Below the pieces are notes generated by a model. That model saw only the letters and a list, made by a program, of their open reading frames with translations, was not told the DNA's origin and did no database searches. From Fen-1058 sp964398185 (lineage in GTDB: Bacteria; Chloroflexota; Anaerolineae; Fen-1058): 64,000 bases of DNA. A program made the position numbers and the translations under genes. Location of the stretch: contig CAYNML010000007.1 in the NCBI GenBank assembly GCA_964398185.1, positions 55,415 through 119,414 of the forward strand, written 5' to 3'. Shown one piece after another: positions 39,705 through 45,816 of the stretch (the stretch's first letter is position 1; each line of letters begins with the position of its first letter).

Positions 39705-40847
39705 ATGGACTTTTCTCTCACCGAAGAACAAATCATGTTTCGCGATCTGTTCCGCGACTTCGCGCAGAAGGAAGTGGCCAAGATCGCGAAGCATACGGAT
39801 GAAATGGAAGAACCGCCGGTGGCGCTGCTGAAGAAAGCCGCGGCGCAGGGCTTCCTGGCGGCGACGGTGCCCGAAGACCTCGGCGGGGCGGCGCTCGATC
39901 CACTGAGCTACAGCTTGCTGCTCGAAGAGATCGCCAGGGAGTGCATGTCCACCGCGGTGACGCTGGCGGTGCACAACAGCCTCGTCACTGCCACGCTCGT
40001 GAAGTACGGCAGCGACGCGCAGCAGGACAAGTGGCTGCCGGTGCTGGCAGAGAACCTCGGCGGCTTTGCGGCCGCTGAACCCGATGCGGGATCGGATCAA
40101 TCGCGCGTGGCGACGCGTGCGCAGAAAACCGACGAGGGTTATCTGCTCAGCGGCGTGAAGACGTGGGTCAGCCATGCGGGCCTGGCGAAAGCGCTGCTGG
40201 TGCTGGCGCAGACGGATGGCGGCCCGGCGATCTTCGTCGTCGATCCCGCCGCGCCCGGCGTCAAGATCGGCTTGCGCGAGCCGACGACCGGCTTACGCGG
40301 GATGATGATCAACACCGTGTACTTCGATTTCGTCGAGCTGGCCGAAGCCGATCGGGTTGGCAATGAGGGCGCTGGTTTGCTCATCGCGCAAGCGGCTAAC
40401 GCGCATTTGCAGCTTGCGCTGGCGGCGGCGGCGCTCGGACTTGCCGAAGGCGCGGTGGCGTTGGGCCGCAGCTTTGCGATCGAGCGCAAGCAGTTCGGCG
40501 TCAGCATTGCGACCAAGCAGGGGCTGGGCAACTACTTCGCCGATTGCGAGATCGAGCAGGAGGCGTTGCGCCATCTGATCGAGTATGCGGCGTGGCTGGC
40601 GAGTGAAGGCAAAGATTACGCGCACGCGGCGTTGAAGGCCAAGATGTTCGGCGGCAAGATCGCGCGCACGGCGGCCAACCTGATGCTGCAAGTGCACGGC
40701 GGTTACGGCTTCAGTGACGAGTACGCCATTTCGCGGTTGTATCGCGACGCGAAAGCGCTCGACTTTCTGGGCGGCACACCGCAGATCGGGCGCGTGGTGA
40801 TCGCGCAGCAAGTCTTTGCCGATTCAGGGTTAGCGATTAAACCGTAA
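39705..40847 (+). CDS. Acyl-CoA dehydrogenase homologue lacking the usual catalytic Glu
   Basis: 380-aa member of the acyl-CoA dehydrogenase family: MDFSLTEEQIMFRDLFRDFA, AAEPDAGSDQSRVATRA for the FAD loop and VHGGYGFSDEYAISRLYRDAK near the C-terminus. At the position where most members have YEGT it reads LDFLGGTPQIGRV, so the canonical catalytic Glu is Gly. The alternative base used by isovaleryl- and long-chain enzymes also seems absent, since the matching helix reads AHLQLALAAAALGL. It may be a divergent dehydrogenase, an oxidase-like enzyme or a non-catalytic partner. GGAGGA precedes the ATG at 39705; an ATG seven codons upstream is less likely. Confidence 0.88.
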   Translation: MDFSLTEEQIMFRDLFRDFAQKEVAKIAKHTDEMEEPPVALLKKAAAQGFLAATVPEDLGGAALDPLSYSLLLEEIARECMSTAVTLAVHNSLVTATLVKYGSDAQQDKWLPVLAENLGGFAAAEPDAGSDQSRVATRAQKTDEGYLLSGVKTWVSHAGLAKALLVLAQTDGGPAIFVVDPAAPGVKIGLREPTTGLRGMMINTVYFDFVELAEADRVGNEGAGLLIAQAANAHLQLALAAAALGLAEGAVALGRSFAIERKQFGVSIATKQGLGNYFADCEIEQEALRHLIEYAAWLASEGKDYAHAALKAKMFGGKIARTAANLMLQVHGGYGFSDEYAISRLYRDAKALDFLGGTPQIGRVVIAQQVFADSGLAIKP

Positions 40848-40909
40848 GTTGATCAGTCATCAGTCTCATCGTCATTAGTCTTGTAGTCACCAGCGGACAT
40901 CGATGCTTC

Positions 40910-40949
40910 GACTACAAGACTATCGGACTATCGGACTACAAGACTACCG
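40910..40949. repeat. Five GACTAYMR octamers
   Basis: GACTACAA, GACTATCG, GACTATCG, GACTACAA and GACTACCG follow one another in eight-base register. An upstream GTCTTGTAGTC (40878) can pair with GACTACAAGAC. Confidence 0.8.
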
Positions 40950-40961
40950 AAGGTGGTGACT

Positions 40962-42146
40962 ATGGACTTTGAACTTTCACGCGAACATCGAGCCTTGCGC
41001 CGACTGGTGCGTGAGTTTGCCGAGGAGGAAGTGCGCCCGGCCACACGCCGCGCCGATCGATCTGCTCAACCCCCCCTGGACGTCGTCAAGAAAGCGGCGG
41101 AGATCGGCTTGTTTGGAGTGCCGTTTCCGCGCGAGTATGGCGGCATGGGGGCGGGCGAGACCGGTTATTGCATTTTGATGGAAGAGATTGGCCGCGTCGA
41201 TACCAGCTTCGCCACGATCATCGGGGCGCACATCGGCATCGGCACCATGGCGATCTACCTCGGCGGCAATAAACACATCCGCGAGAAGTATCTGCCCGAT
41301 CTGTGCAGCGGCAAGAAGATCGCGGCGTTCGCGCTGACCGAACCGCAGGCTGGATCGGATGCGGCGTCGATCAAGCTGCGCGCGACGAAGGAAGGCGATT
41401 CGTACATCCTCGACGGCGAGAAGATGTGGATCACCAACGGGCCACTGGCCCACACGATGAGCATCCTGGCCGTAACCGATCCGGCGCTGGGTGCGCGCGG
41501 CGGCGCAACCGCGTTCGTGATCGAAACCCTCGACGACAACGGCAACCCGACTGAAGGGTTCACCCCCGGCAAGTTCGAGCACAAGATGGGGCTGCACGGA
41601 TCGCCCACTTCGGCGATCTCGTTCGACAACTTCCGCGTGCCCGCTGAGAATGTGCTGGGCCAGGTGGGCCTGGGCTTCGTCGTGTTCATGCAGACGCTCG
41701 ACATTGGGCGTGTGACATTGGGCGCGGCGACGCTGGGTGGCGCGCAGGCCTCGCTGCAGCAGACGCTGGAATGGGCCGCCATGCGCGAGCAGTTCGGCAA
41801 GCCGTTGGCGCACATGCAGAGCATTCAATTCATGGTGGCCGACATGGCCGCCGAGATCGAAGCACTGCGCTCGCTGGTCTATCGCACGGCGTGGCTGGTG
41901 GACAACCAGAAGCCCTTCATCAAGGAAGCGGGCATGTGCAAACTGCTCGGCTCGGAGATCGCTTCGCGCTGCGTCGATCGCGCGGTGCAGGTGATGGGCG
42001 CGCTGGGTTACAGCCGCGACGTGCACATCGAACGCGGTTTCCGCGATGCGCGCATCGCCGAGATCTTTGAAGGCACCAACGAGATTCAGCGCATCCTGAT
42101 CGCGGAGCAATTGTTCCGCGAGGTGGGTGTGAGGATTCGACCGTAA
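40962..42146 (+). CDS. Acyl-CoA dehydrogenase
   Basis: 394-aa acyl-CoA dehydrogenase with the complete set of motifs: FALTEPQAGSDAASIKLRA, KMWITNG, QFGKPLAHMQSIQF and a C-terminal AEIFEGTNEIQRILIAEQ with the catalytic Glu before GT. It is likely the working dehydrogenase of this operon, with electrons passing to the EtfBA pair immediately downstream. The ATG at 40962 has AGGTGG five bases upstream. Its TAA stop is the first unit of a TAAAACG array. Confidence 0.95.
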   Translation: MDFELSREHRALRRLVREFAEEEVRPATRRADRSAQPPLDVVKKAAEIGLFGVPFPREYGGMGAGETGYCILMEEIGRVDTSFATIIGAHIGIGTMAIYLGGNKHIREKYLPDLCSGKKIAAFALTEPQAGSDAASIKLRATKEGDSYILDGEKMWITNGPLAHTMSILAVTDPALGARGGATAFVIETLDDNGNPTEGFTPGKFEHKMGLHGSPTSAISFDNFRVPAENVLGQVGLGFVVFMQTLDIGRVTLGAATLGGAQASLQQTLEWAAMREQFGKPLAHMQSIQFMVADMAAEIEALRSLVYRTAWLVDNQKPFIKEAGMCKLLGSEIASRCVDRAVQVMGALGYSRDVHIERGFRDARIAEIFEGTNEIQRILIAEQLFREVGVRIRP

Positions 42147-42202
42147 AACGTAATGCGTAAAGCGTAAGTCACCTGTTACGTTTTACGTTTCACGCTTTAC
42201 GT
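42144..42202. repeat. TAAAACG heptamers beginning at a stop codon
   Basis: TAAAACG, TAATGCG, TAAAGCG, then the inverted arm TTACGTTTTACGTTTCACGC. The first TAA is the dehydrogenase stop. Confidence 0.88.
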
Positions 42203-42220
42203 CAGATTCAGGAGCACTCT

Positions 42221-42970
42221 ATGAAAATACTTGTGTGTGTCAAACAAGTTCTCGATCCGACCGGCCTGACCGTCAATCGCAAGGCCGAGAAGGTGTTCAT
42301 CAACCGCGAGGAGTTCATCCTCGATCCGGCGAGCAAGGCGGCGCTGGAGGCGGCGAGTGATCTGAAGCAAGCGGGCGCTGAAGTAATCGCAATCAGCGTG
42401 GGGCCGGAGCGTGTGGAAGACGGCTTGCGCGAGGCGCTGGCGCGCGGGGCCGATCGGGCGATCTGGATCCGATCGGAGGGCGGCGATGCGCTGGTGATTG
42501 CCAATCTCGTCGCGGCAGCGGCGCGCAAGCTCGGTGAAATCGATCTGATCATCACTGGTCATCACTCGCTCGATAGTGGCGCGGGCGAACTTGCGCCCAG
42601 ATTGGCTGAAGCGCTCGATTGGCCGCAAATTTTGGGCGCGGCGAAGATCGAGGCAAGCGCGAACGGCGTGACGGGCATCGTCCAGGCCGACGGCTTTGTG
42701 CAAGTTGAGGCGGCGCTGCCCGTCGTCGTCTCCATGCTCGGCGCAGCGTATCGCGGATCGTATCCCAACGGTTGGCGCTTGATGGACGCCTACAAGCAGT
42801 GGAACGTGGAAGCGTGGAGCACCGCCGAACTCGATCTGGGTGAGGACGATCTGCGCCCGTTGACGGCCAAGAAAGAAGACGCCTTCCCGCCCGAACGGCA
42901 GCTGGGCACGCCGGTGCGCGATGTGAAGGAACTGGTGGTGATGCTGAAGCGCGAAAAGGTAATCGCGTGA
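42221..42970 (+). CDS. etfB: Electron transfer flavoprotein subunit beta (second copy)
   Basis: 249-aa ETF beta subunit: MKILVCVKQVLDPTGLTV, ISVGPERVEDGLREALARGA and the AMP-binding GHHSLDSGAGELAPRLAE. It is clearly different from the etfB at 19772-20569, so the genome has at least two ETF systems. AGGAGCACTCT precedes the ATG. The TGA stop at 42968-42970 is the first three bases of a nine-unit heptamer array. Confidence 0.92.
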   Translation: MKILVCVKQVLDPTGLTVNRKAEKVFINREEFILDPASKAALEAASDLKQAGAEVIAISVGPERVEDGLREALARGADRAIWIRSEGGDALVIANLVAAAARKLGEIDLIITGHHSLDSGAGELAPRLAEALDWPQILGAAKIEASANGVTGIVQADGFVQVEAALPVVVSMLGAAYRGSYPNGWRLMDAYKQWNVEAWSTAELDLGEDDLRPLTAKKEDAFPPERQLGTPVRDVKELVVMLKREKVIA

Positions 42971-43059
42971 AACGTAAAACGTGAAACGTGAAACGTAAAA
43001 CGTAAAACGTAAAACGTAAAACGTAAAACGTGATATTACGCATTACGTTTTACGCATTA
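42968..43059. repeat. Nine AAACGTR heptamers with inverted arm
   Basis: Bases 42970-43032 are nine consecutive AAACGTA/AAACGTG units without interruption, the longest clean array in the window. The arm TTACGCATTACGTTTTACGC (43036-43055) can fold back on it. The array links etfB to etfA. Confidence 0.93.
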
Positions 43060-43069
43060 GGAGCGTTCT

Positions 43070-44194
43070 ATGACACGACTCACTTATTCCGATGAACCGC
43101 GTGACATCTGGATTGTGGCCGAGACGCAGGATGGCGCGTTGACGCCGCTGACGAAGGAATTGGTCTATGGTGCGCGTACAGCCGCCGATATGATGGGCTT
43201 CTACGTCAAGGTCGCACTGCTGGGATCGGGCGTGAGCGATCTGGCCAATGAGCTGTATCCCGTCGGGGCCGATCGCGTGTATGTGGCGGAGGATGATCGG
43301 CTTAGCGTCAACACGTCATTGCGAGGAGCGTCTTTGGCGACGAAGCAATCTCGCGCATCCGAGGACGAGATTGCTTCGCACGCCCTGTCCGCGCAGAGCG
43401 CGGGGGCGCGCTTGGCGAAAGCGCTCTCAATGACGCGGGCCGAGCTGTGGCTGAAGGTGCTGAGCGATCTCTTCGCCGCGCAAGCGCCGGAGTTCGTCCT
43501 GTTCGGCGCGACACCGCTGGGCGAGGCATTGGCTCCACGGTTGGCGCAGCGCTTTGGCGCGGGCCTGATCGTGAACGCACTGATGTTGAAGGTTGACGAT
43601 TTCGATCGCTGCTTCGTGGGGCGGCGCGCGGCCTATGGCGGCGAATACTACGAGGTGATGACCACCGCCGGGGCGCGATCGCACTATGCGACGGTGCTGC
43701 CGGACACCTTCGGCGCGCCGTATCCCGACGCCTCGCGTTACGGCGAAGACGAGACGGTTGAAGTGAATTTAGAGGACGTTGAGGCCAAGATCAAAACGAT
43801 CGGGCCGGTGGAATTCACGCTGCCGCAGCCCAAGTTAAAGGCCGCCAGGCAGATCGTCGCCGTCGGACGGCAGGCGGGTGACATCGAGGCGGCGAAAGCG
43901 CTGGCAGAAACATTCGGTGCGGAGTTGGCCGGGGCGCGTGAAGCGCTGGATGAGAATTTCATCGGCGAGTCGCAAGTCGTCGGCATCACGGGCGAGCGTG
44001 TGTCGCCGAATCTCTACATCGCGCTGGGCATTCGCGGCGACACCATGCACACGTGGGGCATGAAGGGCGCGCGCTACGTCGTGGCCGTGCACCCCGATCC
44101 CGATGCGCCGATCCTGAAGCAGGCCGATGCAGCCATGGTGGGCGATCCGGCGAAGGTGGCGAGGGAATTGGTGGAGGCGTTGAGCAGGAATTGA
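43070..44194 (+). CDS. etfA: Electron transfer flavoprotein subunit alpha with repeat-encoded insertion
   Basis: 374-aa ETF alpha subunit, about 48 residues longer than the 326-aa copy at 18701-19681. The extra length is an insertion of roughly 40 residues after VYVAEDDRLS, beginning NTSLRGASLATKQSRASEDE and ending just before RAEL, encoded by a palindromic element (43314-43435). The FAD signature is also divergent: LYIALGIRGDTMHTWGMKG for the usual LYIASGISGAIQHLAGM, and VHPDPDAPI for INKDPEAPI. The frame is open throughout. The insertion is in the N-terminal domain at a loop, so the protein may still fold. GGAGCG precedes the ATG at 43070. Confidence 0.9.
   Translation: MTRLTYSDEPRDIWIVAETQDGALTPLTKELVYGARTAADMMGFYVKVALLGSGVSDLANELYPVGADRVYVAEDDRLSVNTSLRGASLATKQSRASEDEIASHALSAQSAGARLAKALSMTRAELWLKVLSDLFAAQAPEFVLFGATPLGEALAPRLAQRFGAGLIVNALMLKVDDFDRCFVGRRAAYGGEYYEVMTTAGARSHYATVLPDTFGAPYPDASRYGEDETVEVNLEDVEAKIKTIGPVEFTLPQPKLKAARQIVAVGRQAGDIEAAKALAETFGAELAGAREALDENFIGESQVVGITGERVSPNLYIALGIRGDTMHTWGMKGARYVVAVHPDPDAPILKQADAAMVGDPAKVARELVEALSRN
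43314..43435. repeat. CGTCATTGCG palindromic element translated within etfA, copy 3
   Basis: Begins CGTCATTGCGAGGAGCG, contains ACGAAGCAATCTCG and CGAGATTGCTTCGC as internal arms, and ends CTCAATGACG. Its right half is the near reverse complement of the left half of the copy at 25551. It keeps the etfA frame open. Confidence 0.9.
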
Positions 44195-44226
44195 TACGTG
44201 AAACGTAAAACGTGAAGCGTAAAAGC
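44192..44226. repeat. TGAAACG heptamers beginning at the etfA stop codon
   Basis: TGATACG, TGAAACG, TAAAACG, TGAAGCG and TAAAAGC in register; the first TGA is the stop codon. Confidence 0.85.
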
Positions 44227-44263
44227 AGGCTCGTCTCGCAATGGGATGAGCCTGCTGTGGTTT
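44217..44263. repeat. 47-bp hairpin repeat, left copy flanking the toxin-antitoxin pair
   Basis: Matches 45087-45133 at 42 of 47 bases. The stem GCAGGCTCGTC / GATGAGCCTGC surrounds TCGCAATGG. A T-A to C-G change between the copies is compensatory. Confidence 0.85.
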
Positions 44264-44274
44264 ATAGGCGATTC

Positions 44275-44772
44275 TTAAGGGGACCAACGTTCTCCGACAG
44301 TACGAGCCAGTGCTTCTTCGATAACGCGATCATCGAGGCGAAATCCACTTGCTCGTATAGAACGAAGGACTTCAACCGCCGATGGAATCAAGCCTTTTTG
44401 CCTGGCAAGCAACACGACAGCCAGCGTACCTTTGACTGGAAGCGAAAAACTGCGGGCGCATTTTCGGGCTGCGGCGTCATCAAGAATGGCAATCCAGCCC
44501 GGTTCAGCAAGGGCGACGGAGAGCACAGCAGTTTCTCCCGCACCGAGATCCCAGTTGAGCAGTTCAGGAGCAGCCGGCGGCGCAGCAATGATTTCGAAAT
44601 GCCGGGCCTGCAGAATAGCGCGAGCCGGATCATCATCCGGCCCGGCGTCAATTTCTGCGGCAACCGCACTTGGTACCATGACGCGCTCAGCGAGCGCAGT
44701 AAACAGGCGCGTCTGTCCAACGCGCGCCAACACGATCAGCGGCGACGCGTTGAGAATCCACCGTTCACTCAC
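44275..44772 (-). CDS. DUF3368 PIN-like toxin
   Basis: 165-aa PIN-domain-like protein of the DUF3368 family, expected to be the RNase toxin of a type II toxin-antitoxin pair. RWILNASPLIVLARVG is the family's N-terminal motif (Asn where classical PIN domains have Asp), GAGETAVLSVALAE supplies acidic residues, and AILDDAAARKCARS the further acidic pair. The GTG at 44772 was chosen: GAGG sits at a good distance and the start overlaps the antitoxin stop by eight bases, so translation is coupled. Confidence 0.85.
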   Translation of the reverse strand: MSERWILNASPLIVLARVGQTRLFTALAERVMVPSAVAAEIDAGPDDDPARAILQARHFEIIAAPPAAPELLNWDLGAGETAVLSVALAEPGWIAILDDAAARKCARSFSLPVKGTLAVVLLARQKGLIPSAVEVLRSIRASGFRLDDRVIEEALARTVGERWSP

Positions 44773-45022
44773 CCTTGACCTCACGCGTCAAGTCATCCGC
44801 GTTGTATTGGAAAGGCGTGACTTCCAGGCGTGTCAACGCCGCGAGGAATTCCGCGCGTGAAACGCCCGCAACTTCGGCGGCCTTGGCTTGCGAGATGAGC
44901 CCGACTTCATACCATTTCACGGCCGCCGCCAGGCGCATCTCGCGAACGAACGTGGGCGGATCCTGGCGCAGCGCCGACAGTACATCGCGGTTGAGTTCAA
45001 TCGAGACTTGCACGGTGTCCAT
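44765..45022 (-). CDS. UPF0175 family antitoxin
   Basis: 85-aa protein of UPF0175, the usual partner of DUF3368 toxins. The core LRLAAAVKWYEVGLISQAKAA corresponds to the helix-turn-helix-like motif (MRLAAAVKWYEVGLIS...AGVSRAEFLAAL). It precedes the toxin, as expected for an antitoxin-first operon, and AGGAGG lies four bases before the ATG at 45022. It likely binds its own promoter; the minus-strand -10 at 45040-45045 is adjacent. Confidence 0.88.
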   Translation of the reverse strand: MDTVQVSIELNRDVLSALRQDPPTFVREMRLAAAVKWYEVGLISQAKAAEVAGVSRAEFLAALTRLEVTPFQYNADDLTREVKGE

Positions 45023-45039
45023 GGCGACCTCCTGATGGG

Positions 45040-45045
45040 ATTATA
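45040..45045 (-). promoter_or_regulatory. Extended -10 (TGCTATAAT) for the toxin-antitoxin operon
   Basis: The minus strand reads ATATGCTATAATCC, ending 17 bases before the antitoxin ATG. Confidence 0.6.
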
Positions 45046-45086
45046 GCATATGGAGATTGTGAGACATGTAGCGTGTGATGCGCAAT

Positions 45087-45133
45087 GCGTAAAGGCGGGC
45101 CCGTCTCGCAATGGGATGGGCCTGCTGTGTTTT
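45087..45133. repeat. 47-bp hairpin repeat, right copy
   Basis: Direct repeat of 44217-44263 in the same orientation (42 of 47 bases identical), lying upstream of the antitoxin so that the two copies bracket the toxin-antitoxin module. Confidence 0.85.
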
Positions 45134-45198
45134 GCGGTGTCTGGCGGTAGGTAGGTATGCGATAGAAGTTCGTTTTTGCCGAGCATTTGTAAGGCGGG

Positions 45199-45204
45199 TA
45201 TAAT
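45199..45204 (+). promoter_or_regulatory. -10 TATAAT for the SNF2-Mrr unit
   Basis: GGGTATAATACCGG lies 63 bases before the first ATG of the two-gene unit. Confidence 0.5.
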
Positions 45205-45267
45205 ACCGGCACACACTTGTCTTGTTCGTCTGATACATTTCACAATCCATAAAAGGACACGTAAACT

Positions 45268-45816
45268 ATGGCCGAACAATCTGATGTGCGACTATTCTTT
45301 CTCGATACGGCGCTGTTTGAAGATGGCGTAGCGACGCGTGGCGGTGTGTTGATTACGGACATTGAGACGAAACCATACGAATTTAGATGCACAAGTCCTG
45401 TTCGGCCAACGAGTCTCCAACGAATGCTCTACGGAGATACTCTTGAAGAGTACATCCATATTGAGCTAATTGGAGTACCACTCATCAAAGCCGCAAAAGA
45501 AACGCCCAGTCTCGTGTTAGTGCGGACTCCTGTACTTCTTCGCCTGCGCCCCTTTATTGCCCACCCAGTCGTATTAATTCGTCGCGAACAGACCTCAGTC
45601 ATTTCTGACGTCGCCGAAGATCAAAGGGTCATAAAACCAATCACAGTTTCAGCACATCGGGAGTTCTCGTCAGAGGCAACAGCCGCTCAAGCATTGTTAG
45701 CGCAGCTTATACAAAGGCGTGACTTACTTGAACCATTTGAGCGTCTTCAGGTCGCTTTAAGCGAAGCTCATCAGCGGCGTATTGGCGATAATCCGGTTGG
45801 GAGCGGACGTGCCTAA
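45268..45816 (+). CDS. Unrecognised 182-aa protein coupled to the SNF2-Mrr helicase
   Basis: I do not recognise a family. The first 110 residues look alpha/beta: RLFFLDTALFEDG, GGVLITDIETKPYEFRCTSP, SLQRMLYGDTLEEYIHIELI and TPVLLRLRPFIAHPVVLIRR. Residues 135-175 are helical. The AAA rules for enzymes do not apply and no catalytic triad or membrane segment is obvious. The conserved-looking VRPTSLQRMLYGDTLEEYI stretch would be a good search seed. The downstream helicase start overlaps its stop codon by eight bases, so the two proteins are made together and probably act together. Base composition is visibly lower in G+C than flanking genes, implying acquisition. Confidence 0.7.
   Translation: MAEQSDVRLFFLDTALFEDGVATRGGVLITDIETKPYEFRCTSPVRPTSLQRMLYGDTLEEYIHIELIGVPLIKAAKETPSLVLVRTPVLLRLRPFIAHPVVLIRREQTSVISDVAEDQRVIKPITVSAHREFSSEATAAQALLAQLIQRRDLLEPFERLQVALSEAHQRRIGDNPVGSGRA

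Noticed and set aside
42968..43059. CRISPR array
   Set aside because: Units are 7 bp with no spacers. No cas gene is present in the window.
44275..45022. Classical VapBC module
   Set aside because: The antitoxin is UPF0175 and the toxin is DUF3368 (ILNASPLI start), so it was called by those families instead.
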